Assembly: GCF_900102905.1 (NCBI RefSeq)
Contig: NZ_FNFV01000003.1
Location: forward strand, 1 to 64,000
Source of the DNA: Meinhardsimonia xiamenensis
Lineage (GTDB): Bacteria; Pseudomonadota; Alphaproteobacteria; Rhodobacterales; Rhodobacteraceae
Reading direction: 5' to 3'
DNA length: 64,000 nucleotides
The notes below the pieces were generated by a model that was given only the letters and a program-made list of their open reading frames with translations, had not been told where the DNA came from and made no database searches. Numbering within the stretch: the first letter of the stretch is position 1; every line of letters begins with the position of its first letter. Positions 54,172 through 63,964 of the stretch are shown here, one piece after another. Made by a program: the position numbers and the translations under genes.

Positions 54172-54756
54172 GTGAGCGCTCTGCAGAGGGAGAAGGCGGC
54201 GGCGCGGCAGGCCGCTCTTGCCCGGCGCGCAGCCGCCTTCGCCGCCGGTGACGGCGGCGCCGGGGCGGCGCGGCTGCTCGAGGTCCTGCGGCCGCACAGC
54301 GGCCGCGCGCTCGCCGGCTACATGCCCATGCGCACCGAGATCGACCCCTTGCCGGCGATGGCGGAGATGGCCCGTCATGGACCCGTGGCCATGCCTGTCA
54401 TCGAGGGCATGGGGCGCCCGCTTCGATTCCGCGCCTGGAGCCCGGAGGCGGAGACGGTCGAAGGGCCCTTCGGTGCGAGAGTCCCACGCGAGGGGGAGTG
54501 GATCGTGCCCGAGGTTCTGGTCGTTCCGCTTCTGGCCTTCGACCGGCGCGGCGGGCGGCTGGGCTATGGAGGCGGCTTCTACGACCGCACGCTCGCGGCT
54601 TTGCGCGCCGCCAATCCGGCAACGCTGGCGATCGGTTTCGCCTTCGCCGCGCAGGAGGCGGAGGCACTTCCGCTCGAACCCACCGACGAGCTTCTCGACC
54701 TCGTGGTGACCGAGGCCGAGGTGATCGCGCTTGCACCGCGGCGCCGGAACGCTTAG
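54172..54756 (+). CDS. 5-formyltetrahydrofolate cyclo-ligase
   Basis: ATP-dependent conversion of 5-formyl-THF to methenyl-THF. The 194-residue protein has the N-terminal basic ALQREKAAARQAALARR, the folate site YMPMRTEIDP and the C-terminal LLAFDRRGGRLGYGGGFYDR. GTG start at 54172 with GAGGA upstream, 10 bases after mgtE. The adjacent ymdB-like gene follows closely. Confidence 0.93.
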   Translation: MSALQREKAAARQAALARRAAAFAAGDGGAGAARLLEVLRPHSGRALAGYMPMRTEIDPLPAMAEMARHGPVAMPVIEGMGRPLRFRAWSPEAETVEGPFGARVPREGEWIVPEVLVVPLLAFDRRGGRLGYGGGFYDRTLAALRAANPATLAIGFAFAAQEAEALPLEPTDELLDLVVTEAEVIALAPRRRNA

Positions 54757-54766
54757 GCGGGCGCCC

Positions 54767-55579
54767 ATGCGACTTCTTTATCTGGGCGATGTGGTCGGCC
54801 GTGCGGGCCGGCGCGCGGTGATCGAGCGCCTGCCGGCGCTGCGGAAGGAATGGCGGCTCGACTTTGTCGTGGTCAACGGCGAGAACGCCACCTCCGGCGC
54901 GGGGCTCAACCCCGATCACGCCAAGCTGCTGCTCGAGGCCGGCGCGGACTGCGTGACGCTTGGCGACCATGCCTTCGACCACCGCGAGATGCTCTCCTTC
55001 ATCGAGAACGAGCCGCGCATCCTGCGCCCGCTCAACTATGCCAAGGCCGCGCCCGGTCACGGCGCGCGCCTCTTCGAGGCTCCCGGCGGGCGCAAGGTGC
55101 TGGTCGCGCAGGTGCTCGGGCAGGTGTTCATGAAGCGCCCCTTCGATGACCCCTTCTCGGCGGTCGATGCCGTGCTTGCCGCCTATCCGCGCGGGGGGCT
55201 CGCGCAGGCGGTGATCGTCGATGTCCATGCCGAGGCGACGTCGGAGAAGATGGCGATGGGTCATTTCTGCGCCGGCCGCGCCTCGATGGTGGTGGGCAGC
55301 CATACCCATGTGCCGACGGCCGATGCGATGCTCCTTGACGGCGGCACCGCCTATCAGACCGACGCGGGCATGTGCGGTGACTATGATTCGGTGATCGGCA
55401 TGAAGAAGGACGAGCCTCTCCGCCGGTTTGTCACCGGCATGGGGCAGGGCCGTTTCACGCCGGCGACGGGGCGGGCGACGCTTGCCGGGCTCTATGTCGA
55501 GACCGATGACCAGACCGGCGCGGCCACGCGCGTGGTCATGGTGCGCCAAGGCGGGCGGCTGGAAGCCTCGGGGCCCTGA
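54767..55579 (+). CDS. YmdB-like metallophosphoesterase (TIGR00282 family)
   Basis: The 270-residue protein begins MRLLYLGDVVGRAGRRAV and has VVNGENATSGAG, LGDHAFDHRE, VDVHAEATSEKMAMGH and GSHTHVPTADA, the two-metal phosphoesterase set of the YmdB family, which hydrolyses 2',3'-cyclic nucleotides. It starts 10 bases after the cyclo-ligase stop. DMT transporter gene follows after 3 bases. Confidence 0.92.
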   Translation: MRLLYLGDVVGRAGRRAVIERLPALRKEWRLDFVVVNGENATSGAGLNPDHAKLLLEAGADCVTLGDHAFDHREMLSFIENEPRILRPLNYAKAAPGHGARLFEAPGGRKVLVAQVLGQVFMKRPFDDPFSAVDAVLAAYPRGGLAQAVIVDVHAEATSEKMAMGHFCAGRASMVVGSHTHVPTADAMLLDGGTAYQTDAGMCGDYDSVIGMKKDEPLRRFVTGMGQGRFTPATGRATLAGLYVETDDQTGAATRVVMVRQGGRLEASGP

Positions 55580-55582
55580 GAC

Positions 55583-56485
55583 ATGCGCGCCGGCAGGCAA
55601 GTCGCCGCGGCGCAGCCCATCCACGTGGCCGCGCTGCTCGTCATCGGTGCGGGCTGGGGGCTCACACAGCCGCTCGCCAAGATCGCGGTGACGGCGGGGC
55701 TGCATCCGCTCGGGATGGTGTTCTGGCAGCAGGTGATCGTGGCGCTCATCCTTGGCGCGGTGCTCGCCCTGAGGGGCAGGCTGCCCGGCCTCTCGGCCGG
55801 GCGGATGGGCTGGTTCGCGGTGATTGCGCTTCTGGGCACCATCCTGCCCAATTCGGCGGGCTACACGGCGGCGATCCATCTGCCTGCCGGGATCATCTCG
55901 ATCGTCACCTCGATGGTGCCGATCTTCGCCTGGCCGGTCGCGATCGCGTTGGGGGCCGACCGCTTCGAGCGCGTCCGCGCCGCCGGTCTCGCGCTCGGGC
56001 TGGCCGGGGTGGCCGTGCTCGTCCTGCCCGGCGCGGGCCTGCCGAGGGCGGCGGCGGGCGCCTTCGTGCTGCTCGCCGCGCTGGCGCCGCTCTGCTACGC
56101 CTTCGAAGGCAACCTCATCGCCCGTTTCGGAACTGCGGGGCTCGACCCGGTGCAGCTTCTCTTCGGCGCGAGCATCGTCGGTGCGGCTGGCATGCTGCCC
56201 TTGACGCTGGCCACGGGAACCTGGTTCGAGCTGGCGCCGCACTGGACAGCGGGGGATGCGGCGCTGGTGGTGTCTTCGGTCATCCATGCCGTCGTCTATG
56301 CGGGCTATTTCGCGGTCGTGCGGCGGGCCGGCGCGGTCTTCGCCGCGCAGGTGGCCTATCTCGTCACTGGCTTCGGCGTCCTGTGGGCAATGCTTCTGCT
56401 CGGCGAGCGCTACCCGGCCTCGGCCTGGCTGGCCATGGCGCTCATTCTGACCGGAATGACGCTGGTGCGCCCGAGGTTGACGTGA
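55583..56485 (+). CDS. DMT-superfamily transporter (EamA domains)
   Basis: The 300-residue protein has ten predicted membrane helices in two EamA repeats (GAGWGLTQPLAKIAV at the start of the first, ALAPLCYAFEGNLIARFG at the second). Such proteins export amino acids or other metabolites. Cotranscribed with the phosphoesterase gene, but substrate unknown. Confidence 0.88.
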   Translation: MRAGRQVAAAQPIHVAALLVIGAGWGLTQPLAKIAVTAGLHPLGMVFWQQVIVALILGAVLALRGRLPGLSAGRMGWFAVIALLGTILPNSAGYTAAIHLPAGIISIVTSMVPIFAWPVAIALGADRFERVRAAGLALGLAGVAVLVLPGAGLPRAAAGAFVLLAALAPLCYAFEGNLIARFGTAGLDPVQLLFGASIVGAAGMLPLTLATGTWFELAPHWTAGDAALVVSSVIHAVVYAGYFAVVRRAGAVFAAQVAYLVTGFGVLWAMLLLGERYPASAWLAMALILTGMTLVRPRLT

Positions 56486-56588
56486 GCGGGCGTGCGCGCT
56501 TGCCGCGGGGGGCGCCGCGTGGCTAGATGGTGCCGCTTCGCAACAGCCCCGACAGCCGCGCGAGCCCCAGCAGAGGAATCCTGCCAAG

Positions 56589-58367
56589 GTGATTGATCTT
56601 CCCCTTGCCCCTTCCCTTCAGGCGGTTCTCGCGCTCGGCATCGTCGCCGGAATGTTCGTCCTGTTCCTGCGCGAGACGTTTCCACCGGAGGTCACCGCCA
56701 TCGCCGGCGTGGCGGTGATGTTGTTCCTCGGGCTTCTGCCCTACGAGGCCGGGCGCGAGGTGCTGGCCAACCCCGCCCCCTGGACGATCGCGGCGATGTT
56801 CGTCGTCATGGGGGCGCTGGTGCGCACCGGAGCGCTGTCGTGGTTCACCCGGCTGGCCGAGACCCGCGCCGATTCGAACCCGCGCCTTGCCATTGCCAGT
56901 CTGATGGGTCTCGTCATTCTCACCTCGGCCTTCGTCAACAACACGCCGGTCGTGCTGGTGATGATTCCGGTTTTCGTGCAGCTGGCCCGCCGGCTGGGGG
57001 TGGCCGCCTCGAAACTGCTCATCCCGCTTTCATATGCGGCGGTTCTGGGGGGCACGCTCACGCTGATCGGCACCTCCACGAACCTTCTGGTCGACGGACT
57101 GGCCCGGACGCATGGATTGAGGCCCTTCTCCATCTTCGAGATCACCCCGCTGGCGGCGGTGCTGGTTGCCTGGGGAATGCTCTACCTCTGGCTCTTTGGC
57201 CGCCGCCTGCTGCCCGAGCGGTCGAGCATGGCCACCCTGCTCGGCGGGCGGCAACGGATGAAGTTCTTCACCGAAGTGGTGATTCCGCAGGACAGCCCGC
57301 TGATCGGCCAGCCGGTGCGGGAGGTGGAGCTGTTCAGCCGCGAGGGCGTGCGGCTCATCGACGTGATCCGTGGAGATGTCTCGCTCAGGCGCAACCTCGA
57401 CGGGGTGAAGCTGCGCGCGGGCGACAGGGTGGTGCTGCGCACCGAGATGGCCGAGCTTCTGAGCCTGCGCGAGGAGAAGGCGTTGAAGCCGGTGAACCCG
57501 CTCGGCTCGCGCGAGACCACGACGGTTGAAGTCCTGATCACTCCCGGCTGCCGCATGGTCGGGCGCACGCTGGGCTCGCTGCGGCTGCGTCGGCGCTATG
57601 GCGTGTATCCGCTTGCGGTGCACCGCCGCGACGAGAACATCGGCCGTCAGCTTGACGATCTCGTGGTCAGGGTGGGTGACACGCTGCTGCTCGAGGGAGC
57701 GCCGGAAGATATCCAGCGCCTCGCCGCGGAAATGGATCTGCTCGATGTCTCGCGCCCCAGCGAGCGGGCCTATCGCCGTGCGCAGGCGCCGTTGGCGGTG
57801 GCAGCACTCGCCGGCCTCGTCATTCTCGCAGCCCTCGGCACCGCCCCGATCCTCGCCCTGGCGGTCATCGCCATGGCCTTCGTGCTGGTGGCGCGCTGCG
57901 TGGATGCCGAGGAGGCCTTCTCGCTGGTTGATGGCAGGCTGCTGGCACTGATCCTGGCCATGCTCGCCATCGGTGCCGGCCTCGAGCATACGGGTGCGGT
58001 GCAGATGATCGTTGATGCGCTTGCCCCGCAACTTGTCGGGTTGCACCCGTTCTTCCTGATCTGGGCGGTGTATCTGGTGACTTCGGTGCTGACCGAGCTC
58101 GTCTCCAACGCCGCCGTTGCCGCGGTGATGACGCCGGTGGTGATAGCACTTGCCAACACCATGGGGATCGAACCGCGCCCGCTGGTGGTGGCGGTGATGA
58201 TTGCCGCCTCGGCATCCTTCGCCACGCCCATCGGCTATCAGACGAACATGCTGGTCTACGGCCCCGGCGGCTACCGCTTCACCGACTTTCTCAAGGTGGG
58301 GATCCCGCTCAACCTGTCGGTGGGGCTGATCGCCTCGGCGCTCATCCCCGTCTTCTGGCCGTTCTGA
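56589..58367 (+). CDS. SLC13/DASS-type permease with two TrkA-C domains
   Basis: The 592-residue protein has an N-terminal half of membrane helices containing SAFVNNTPVVLVMIPVF and GTLTLIGTSTNLLVDG, two cytoplasmic RCK/TrkA-C modules (about 215-380, with RRNLDGVKLRAGDRVVL), and a C-terminal half with LVSNAAVAAVMTPVVIAL. The paired SNT/NNT motifs are those of sodium/carboxylate or sulfate symporters. GTG start at 56589 preceded by AGAGGA. Substrate undecided. Confidence 0.88.
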   Translation: MIDLPLAPSLQAVLALGIVAGMFVLFLRETFPPEVTAIAGVAVMLFLGLLPYEAGREVLANPAPWTIAAMFVVMGALVRTGALSWFTRLAETRADSNPRLAIASLMGLVILTSAFVNNTPVVLVMIPVFVQLARRLGVAASKLLIPLSYAAVLGGTLTLIGTSTNLLVDGLARTHGLRPFSIFEITPLAAVLVAWGMLYLWLFGRRLLPERSSMATLLGGRQRMKFFTEVVIPQDSPLIGQPVREVELFSREGVRLIDVIRGDVSLRRNLDGVKLRAGDRVVLRTEMAELLSLREEKALKPVNPLGSRETTTVEVLITPGCRMVGRTLGSLRLRRRYGVYPLAVHRRDENIGRQLDDLVVRVGDTLLLEGAPEDIQRLAAEMDLLDVSRPSERAYRRAQAPLAVAALAGLVILAALGTAPILALAVIAMAFVLVARCVDAEEAFSLVDGRLLALILAMLAIGAGLEHTGAVQMIVDALAPQLVGLHPFFLIWAVYLVTSVLTELVSNAAVAAVMTPVVIALANTMGIEPRPLVVAVMIAASASFATPIGYQTNMLVYGPGGYRFTDFLKVGIPLNLSVGLIASALIPVFWPF

Positions 58368-58413
58368 GCCTCAATACGAGGTCCCCGGCTGCCGGCGTCG
58401 GGCGCGGGCCGTG

Positions 58414-58438
58414 GAACGGGCCTTTTTCAGGCCCGTTC
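58414..58438. terminator. Hairpin between convergent permease and fabI genes
   Basis: Perfect 10-bp arms GAACGGGCCT (58414-58423) and AGGCCCGTTC (58429-58438) enclose TTTTC, 10 bases from the fabI stop. The T-run lies in the loop, so an alternative shorter plus-strand hairpin ending at the T-run is also possible. Likely a bidirectional terminator. Confidence 0.6.
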
Positions 58439-58447
58439 GCGGGGCGG

Positions 58448-59236
58448 TCAGAGGTTCTGCGCCTGAGGCATGCCGAGGACGTGATAGCCGCCGTCCACGT
58501 GGATGATCTCGCCGGTGGTGCAGGCGCCATAGTCCGACGCGAGATAGACCGCCGTGCCACCAACCGCCTCGAGCGTGGCGTTGCTGCCGAGCGGCGCGTT
58601 CATCTCGGTGTGGCGGAAGGTCTTGCGCGCCCCGCCGATGGCCGCACCTGCCAGCGTCTTCATCGGCCCCGGCGAGATGGCGTTGACGCGGATCTTCTCC
58701 GGGCCGAGGTCATTGGCGAGGTAGCGCACGGCCGATTCCAGCGCCGCCTTGGCCACGCCCATGACGTTGTAATAGGGCGTCACCCGGTTTGATCCCTGAT
58801 AGGTCAGCGTCAGGATGGTGCCGCCCTCGCTCATCAGCGGCCGGGCGCGGCGGGCCACGTCGATCAGGGAATAGCAGGAGATCGACAGCGAGTTGCGGAA
58901 GTTCTCGAGCGTGGTGTCGATGAACCGGCCGTGCAGCTCGGCCTTGTCGGAATAGGCGATGGCGTGGACGACGAAATCGAGCCTGCCCCACTCCTCGCGC
59001 AGCCGGGCGAAAGCGGCGTCCATTTCGCCGGGATCCATCACGTCGCATTCCATCAGGAATTCGGACCCGAGGCTTTCGGCCAAGGGCCTGACACGCTTGC
59101 CGAAGGCGTCGCCCTGATAGGTGAAGGCGAGCTCCGCCCCCTCCGCCGCCATCGCCTTGGCGATTCCCCACGCGATGGAGCGGTCGTTTGCGACGCCCAT
59201 GATCAGCCCGCGCTTCCCCCGCATCAGCTCAGCCAT
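58448..59236 (-). CDS. fabI: Enoyl-ACP reductase (NADH), FabI
   Basis: Last step of the fatty acid elongation cycle and the triclosan target. The 262-residue SDR has GVANDRSIAWGIAKAM as the cofactor site and the catalytic Y156 and K163 (Y-x6-K in YYNVMGVAK). Downstream of fabB in the same operon, 6 bases apart. Confidence 0.96.
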   Translation of the reverse strand: MAELMRGKRGLIMGVANDRSIAWGIAKAMAAEGAELAFTYQGDAFGKRVRPLAESLGSEFLMECDVMDPGEMDAAFARLREEWGRLDFVVHAIAYSDKAELHGRFIDTTLENFRNSLSISCYSLIDVARRARPLMSEGGTILTLTYQGSNRVTPYYNVMGVAKAALESAVRYLANDLGPEKIRVNAISPGPMKTLAGAAIGGARKTFRHTEMNAPLGSNATLEAVGGTAVYLASDYGACTTGEIIHVDGGYHVLGMPQAQNL

Positions 59237-59242
59237 GCTGCG

Positions 59243-60472
59243 TCATCCCTCGTATCTGGAAAGGAGCATCGAGCCGTTGGTGCCGCCGAAGCCGAAGCTG
59301 TTGGTCATCACCGTGTCGAGCCCTGCGTTTTCGATTGTTTCGGTGGCGATCTCTCCGGGGCGGATCGCTGGGTCGAGATGCTCGATGTTGATCGAGGGCG
59401 CAATGAAATCGTCGCGCAGCATCAGAAGGCAGTAGATCGCCTCCTGCGCGCCGGCCGCGCCCTGGCTGTGGCCGGTCATCGACTTCGTGGAGCTGATCGG
59501 CGGCGTCTGGCCCTCGCCGAAGACGCGGCGCACCGCCTCCACCTCGCCCACGTCGCCCACCGGCGTGGAGGTGCCGTGGGCGTTGATGTAGCTCACCCGC
59601 CGCCCCTCGGGCAGGGTCTTGAGCGCCAGCCGCATCGCCCGCTCGCCACCCTCGCCGGAGGGGGCGACCATGTCATGACCGTCCGAGGTGGCGCCGAAGC
59701 CCGTGACCTCGGCATAGATGCGCGCGCCGCGGGCACGGGCGCGCTCGAGATCCTCGAGCACCACGATGCCGCCGCCCCCGGAGATCACGAAGCCGTCGCG
59801 GTCGGCGTCGAAGGCGCGGGAGGCGCGCTCGGGCGTGTCGTTGTATTTCGAGCTCATCGCGCCCATCGCGTCGAAGAGGCAGGACAGCGTCCAGTCAAGC
59901 TCCTCGCCGCCGCCGGCGAACATGATGTCCTGCGCGCCAAGCGCGATCTGCTGGGCGGCCATGCCGATGCAGTGCAGCGAGGTCGAGCAGGCGGAGGTGA
60001 TGGAGAAGTTGACGCCCTTGATCGCGAAGGCGGTCGCGAGGTTGGCGGAGACGGTGGACGACATGCACTTGGGCACGGCGAAAGGGCCGATGCGCTTGGG
60101 GCTGCCCTTCTCCACTACCGTCTGGTGGGCGGCGAACATCGCCGAGGTTGACGGCCCGCCCGAGCCTGCGATGAGGCCGGTCATCGGGTTCGACACCTCC
60201 GCCTCGGTGAGCCCGGAGTCCTCGATGGCCTGGCGCATGGCGATGTAGGCGTAGGCCGCGCCCGGGCCCATGAAGCGCAGCAGCCGCTTGTCGATGTGCT
60301 CGGCGGGGTCGATGTCGATCGCCCCCTTCACGCAGGAGCGGAAGCCGCGCTCGGCGTAATCGGGCGCGAATACGATTCCCGAGCGGCCGGCCTTGAGGCT
60401 GGCGGCGACCTCATCGGCATTGTTGCCGATCGAAGATACGATCCCAAGTCCGGTGACGGCGACGCGGCGCAT
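59243..60472 (-). CDS. fabB: Beta-ketoacyl-ACP synthase I
   Basis: Condensing enzyme that elongates the cis-3-decenoyl intermediate made by FabA, so it is required for unsaturated fatty acids. The 409-residue protein has the Cys-His-His triad C162 (TSACSTSLH), H299 ([11 protein letters not shown]) and H335 (KSMTGHSQG) with K330. ATG 60472 is favoured over a TTG six bases upstream. Confidence 0.96.
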   Translation of the reverse strand: MRRVAVTGLGIVSSIGNNADEVAASLKAGRSGIVFAPDYAERGFRSCVKGAIDIDPAEHIDKRLLRFMGPGAAYAYIAMRQAIEDSGLTEAEVSNPMTGLIAGSGGPSTSAMFAAHQTVVEKGSPKRIGPFAVPKCMSSTVSANLATAFAIKGVNFSITSACSTSLHCIGMAAQQIALGAQDIMFAGGGEELDWTLSCLFDAMGAMSSKYNDTPERASRAFDADRDGFVISGGGGIVVLEDLERARARGARIYAEVTGFGATSDGHDMVAPSGEGGERAMRLALKTLPEGRRVSYINAHGTSTPVGDVGEVEAVRRVFGEGQTPPISSTKSMTGHSQGAAGAQEAIYCLLMLRDDFIAPSINIEHLDPAIRPGEIATETIENAGLDTVMTNSFGFGGTNGSMLLSRYEG

Positions 60473-60511
60473 GTGCAACTATCCCTTGCGGCCCGGCGAA
60501 TGGTCGGGGTG

Positions 60512-61018
60512 TCAGTCGGTGAACAGGCCGACCTTCATGTTCTCGGCGGTGAACACCTCTTCACCGTCGGCCAGAATGCGGCCGTTGGCAATGCCGAGCT
60601 TGAGCTTCCGGTCGATGACCCGGGTGAACTCGATCTCGTAGCGCAGGAGCTTGTTGACGGGCGTGATCATGCCGGTGAACTTCACCTCGCCCACGCCGAG
60701 CGCGCGACCGCGCCCCGTCATGCCGCGCCAGCCGAGCGAGAAACCGGTAAGCTGCCAGAGCCCGTCAAGCCCAAGGCAGCCCGGCATCACCGGGTCGCCC
60801 ACGAAATGGCATTCGAAGAACCACAGATCCGGGTGGATGTCGAATTCGCCCACGGCATGGCCGCGGCCATGTGCGCCGCCGTCATCCGAGATCTCGGTGA
60901 TGCGGTCGAGCATGAGCATCGGCGGCATCGGCAGCTGCGGATTGCCCGGTCCGAAGAGCTCGCCGCGGGCGCAGGCCAAAAGGCCTTCCTTGTCGAAACT
61001 GCTCGGAAATGCAGACAT
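60512..61018 (-). CDS. fabA: 3-hydroxydecanoyl-ACP dehydratase/isomerase
   Basis: Introduces the double bond of unsaturated fatty acids by dehydration and isomerisation at C10. The 168-residue hot-dog protein has the catalytic H71 ([14 protein letters not shown]) and D85 (LGLDGLWQ). GGAGGGGGA precedes ATG 61018. First gene of fabA-fabB-fabI, divergent from irr. Confidence 0.97.
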   Translation of the reverse strand: MSAFPSSFDKEGLLACARGELFGPGNPQLPMPPMLMLDRITEISDDGGAHGRGHAVGEFDIHPDLWFFECHFVGDPVMPGCLGLDGLWQLTGFSLGWRGMTGRGRALGVGEVKFTGMITPVNKLLRYEIEFTRVIDRKLKLGIANGRILADGEEVFTAENMKVGLFTD

Positions 61019-61135
61019 GCCGTCCCCCTCCGGATCAACCTGCGGCTCAACCGGCCTCCGTCTATCACCGGCGGCGCGAACTCTGCAATAGCGGCCAGGC
61101 CCGGCGCCCCGTGGCATGGCAGCGCGGCTTTGCGA

Positions 61136-61165
61136 TTGAAAATCATCTGCTGCGCCGCCTATATT
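61136..61165 (+). promoter_or_regulatory. Predicted sigma-70 type promoter of irr
   Basis: TTGAAA (61136-61141) and TATATT (61160-61165) are 18 bases apart, with the irr ATG 22 bases after the -10 box. It lies in the 169-base divergent region between fabA and irr, so control of both sides by one protein is possible. No clear ICE or iron-box was identified. Confidence 0.5.
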
Positions 61166-61187
61166 CGCGTTTCAAGGAGGGGCCGGC

Positions 61188-61610
61188 ATGGCGCTCGACG
61201 AGGCATGGCAGGAACGCGGCAGGAAATGGCTTGAGGCGGGTGGGCTCAGGCCCACGCGCCAGAGGCAGGTTCTGGCAGCACTTCTCATCGGCGACGGCCG
61301 TGACCGGCATGTCACGGCCGAAAGCCTGCATGCCGCCTGCGCCGAAACGGGTGACACGGTTTCGCTCGCCACCGTCTACAACACGCTGCGCGCCTTCTGC
61401 GAGGCGGGGCTGATCCGCGAGGTCACGGTTGACGGGCGCGGCAGCTACTTTGACACCCGCACCGATGATCATCCGCACTTCTACTGGGAAGATGACGGAC
61501 AGCTGGTCGATGCGCCCGCCGACGAACTCGACATCGCCCGCCTGCCCCCGCCGCCGGAAGGTGCGGCGGTTGCGCGCGTCGATGTGGTGATCCGCCTGCG
61601 CCGGCGCTGA
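61188..61610 (+). CDS. irr: Fur-family iron response regulator Irr
   Basis: The 140-residue protein has the Fur-family winged helix (LRPTRQRQVLAALL, HVTAESLH, SLATVYNTLRAFCEAGLI) and a dimerisation domain with HPHFYWEDDGQLVD, the place where Irr proteins have HxH-type haem/metal ligands. No C-terminal Cys zinc motif of true Fur. Irr regulates iron uptake and haem synthesis in response to haem status. GGAGG precedes ATG 61188. Confidence 0.9.
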   Translation: MALDEAWQERGRKWLEAGGLRPTRQRQVLAALLIGDGRDRHVTAESLHAACAETGDTVSLATVYNTLRAFCEAGLIREVTVDGRGSYFDTRTDDHPHFYWEDDGQLVDAPADELDIARLPPPPEGAAVARVDVVIRLRRR

Positions 61611-61632
61611 TGGTGCTCGGGGCCAGGGGCGC

Positions 61633-62493
61633 TCAGAACCACTGGCCCGGTTCCATCAGCCCCAGATTCATCAGCTGCGTCGAGGACCACTCGAACGGCA
61701 CCGAGTTGTGCCACCGGAAGGTGCGGATGTCGAAGCTCGAGCCGGCATTCGTCTTCAGCGCCTTGGCGGTGCGGAACGAGCAGATGGCGGCGGTGAGGTT
61801 GTTGTGCCACGGACAGGCGTAGGTGTTGTACTCTTCCTCGTCGAAGGTGTGGTCGGTGCGCAGATGCAGCCCCTTTTTCGCGCGAAAAAGGCTGATGCGG
61901 TCGATCTTGCGGCGGTCCTTCGGCACATGTTCCTCGAAGCGCCATCTGAGACCGCCATAGAAGTCGAGCTGGCGCTCCTTGGGGCCGTTTTCGCCGTGGC
62001 GGGATAGCGCGTAGTAGCCGGTGCGGTCGAGGCAAGCATCGGTGAGCGACACCGCGTTGGGGTGGCGCTCGAGGTCGCCGGCGTAAAGGTCGATGACGTA
62101 GGTCAACATGGCCTCGCGCCGCTCTTCGGCATGGAAGGCGAGCATCTCGGCCACGCTTCGCGTCTCGCAGAAGGGGAAGAAGAGATATTCGGCATTGTAG
62201 CAGTAATAGAGCCAGACGTTCGGGGCGGCCGCGATCACCCGGTTGACCGTATCGACAAGCAGCGCAGTCGTGGTCACGTGCAGATCGACCCGATGCACCT
62301 GCTCCTCCAGAAGCCGCGAGAGCCGCAGCTCGATCGGTGCAAAGAGCACAAGCTCGGCGAAACCCGTGTTGAGGTGGTGCCGAATCGTGGAATCGACCTC
62401 GACGAGGTCTTCGGCGAAGACGAGCGCCACCGGCCCCTTGGCCAGTGCCCTGCGACCGTCGGTGAGAAAGGCTTCCAGGCTCTGATAGCGCAT
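61633..62493 (-). CDS. Conserved protein, possibly glycosyltransferase-like
   Basis: The 286-residue protein begins MRYQSLEAFLTDG and is rich in aromatic residues: WLYYCYNAEYLFFPFCETRS, HAEERREAMLTYVIDLYAGD, ending STQLMNLGLMEPGQWF. The pattern NAEYLFFPF...ERREAM recalls GT2-type glycosyltransferases that act on simple acceptors, but neither a DxD motif nor a Rossmann start could be placed with confidence. No signal peptide. Start fixed at 62493 by similarity-free criteria only (first ATG after the divergent miaB region). Function unknown. Confidence 0.6.
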   Translation of the reverse strand: MRYQSLEAFLTDGRRALAKGPVALVFAEDLVEVDSTIRHHLNTGFAELVLFAPIELRLSRLLEEQVHRVDLHVTTTALLVDTVNRVIAAAPNVWLYYCYNAEYLFFPFCETRSVAEMLAFHAEERREAMLTYVIDLYAGDLERHPNAVSLTDACLDRTGYYALSRHGENGPKERQLDFYGGLRWRFEEHVPKDRRKIDRISLFRAKKGLHLRTDHTFDEEEYNTYACPWHNNLTAAICSFRTAKALKTNAGSSFDIRTFRWHNSVPFEWSSTQLMNLGLMEPGQWF

Positions 62494-62635
62494 GTTCTGG
62501 TTCTTGATACTGCCCGCATGTTGAATTTCCCACGAAACGCCCCAGCCTATCAACCGTTGCGGCGGGGCTGCGGGTGATGTAGGCCCCGCGCATTCCAAAG
62601 GCGCCCATCTGAAGGGCGTCCATCGGCAAGGCCCT

Positions 62636-63964
62636 GTGACGATGACCGGCGAACGCAAGCTCTACATCCGCACCTATGGCTGTCAGATGAACGTCTATGA
62701 CAGCGAGCGCATGGCCGAGGCGCTGGCGCCGTCGGGCTACGCGCTGACCGATACGCCCGAAGAGGCGGATCTGATCCTGCTCAACACCTGTCACATCCGC
62801 GAGAAGGCGGCCGAAAAGGTCTATTCCGAGCTTGGCCGGCTCAAGCCGCTGAAGTCCGCCAACCCCGATCTGAAAATCGGCGTGGCGGGCTGCGTGGCGC
62901 AGGCCGAGGGCGAGGAGATCCTGCGCCGCCAACCGCTTGTCGATCTCGTCGTGGGGCCGCAAAGCTATCATCGCCTGCCCGAGCTCGAGGCGCGTGCGCG
63001 CGCCGGCGGCGCGGTGGTGGACACCGATTTTCCCGCCGAGGACAAGTTCGAGCACCTGGGCGCTCGGCCGAAGGCAAGCCGCGGCCCCACGGCCTTTCTG
63101 ACCGTGCAGGAGGGCTGCGACAAGTTCTGCGCCTTCTGCGTGGTGCCCTACACGCGCGGTGCCGAGGTCAGCCGCCCGGTGGAGCGGGTTTTGGCCGAGG
63201 CGCGCGATCTGGTGGCGCGCGGGGTGCGCGAGATCACGCTTCTGGGCCAGAACGTGAACGCCTATCACGGGATCGGCCCCGACGGAGAAGACTGGAGCCT
63301 TGCGCGGCTCATTCGCGCGTTGGCCGAGATCGAGGGCCTTGCCCGCATCCGCTACACCACCTCCCACCCGAACGACATGACCGATGACCTGATCGCCGCG
63401 CATGGTGAGGTCGAGAAGCTCATGCCCTATCTGCATCTGCCGGTGCAGTCGGGGTCTGACCGCATCCTCAAGGCGATGAACCGCAAGCACACGGCCGAAA
63501 GCTACATTCGCCTCATCGAACGCATCCGCGCCGCGCGGCCCGACATCCTGATCTCGGGCGACTTCATCGTCGGCTTCCCCGGCGAGACGGAAGAGGATTT
63601 CGAGGCCACGCTCGCGCTCGTGCGCGAGGTGCGCTACGGGCAGTGCTACTCCTTCCGCTATTCGCCGCGGCCCGGCACGCCCGCGGCCGAGCGTGCACAG
63701 GTGGCGCCCGAGGTCGCCTCCGAGAGGCTCACGCGACTGCAGGCGCTGCTCGAGGCGCAACAGCGCGAGGTCCAGCAGGAGATGGTCGGCCGCACGCTCG
63801 AGGTGCTGTTCGAGAAGCCCGGCCGCATGGCGGGCCAGATGGTGGGCAAGTCGCCGCATCTCCATGCCGTCCATGTCAGCGGCGGCGACATTGCCGTCGG
63901 TGACATTCGGCCGGTGCGCATCACAGCGAGCGCATCGCATTCGCTTGCCGGCGAGCTCGCCTAG
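62636..63964 (+). CDS. miaB: tRNA-2-methylthio-N6-dimethylallyladenosine synthase
   Basis: Radical-SAM methylthiotransferase that modifies i6A37 of tRNAs. The 442-residue protein has the three N-terminal cluster cysteines ([34 protein letters not shown]), the radical-SAM motif [17 protein letters not shown] and a C-terminal TRAM domain. GTG 62636 is the longest start; ATG 62642 is equally possible. The remaining 36 bases of the window show nothing. Confidence 0.96.
   Translation: MTMTGERKLYIRTYGCQMNVYDSERMAEALAPSGYALTDTPEEADLILLNTCHIREKAAEKVYSELGRLKPLKSANPDLKIGVAGCVAQAEGEEILRRQPLVDLVVGPQSYHRLPELEARARAGGAVVDTDFPAEDKFEHLGARPKASRGPTAFLTVQEGCDKFCAFCVVPYTRGAEVSRPVERVLAEARDLVARGVREITLLGQNVNAYHGIGPDGEDWSLARLIRALAEIEGLARIRYTTSHPNDMTDDLIAAHGEVEKLMPYLHLPVQSGSDRILKAMNRKHTAESYIRLIERIRAARPDILISGDFIVGFPGETEEDFEATLALVREVRYGQCYSFRYSPRPGTPAAERAQVAPEVASERLTRLQALLEAQQREVQQEMVGRTLEVLFEKPGRMAGQMVGKSPHLHAVHVSGGDIAVGDIRPVRITASASHSLAGELA

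Noticed and set aside
54398-56587. A 729-codon minus-strand frame opposite the cyclo-ligase, YmdB-like and DMT genes
   Set aside because: Three well-supported plus-strand genes occupy the region, and the translated product is low-complexity Arg/His/Asp with no motif.
61481-63940. An 819-codon minus-strand frame opposite irr and miaB
   Set aside because: miaB has full radical-SAM and cluster cysteines on the other strand; the long frame is a by-product of high GC at third positions.
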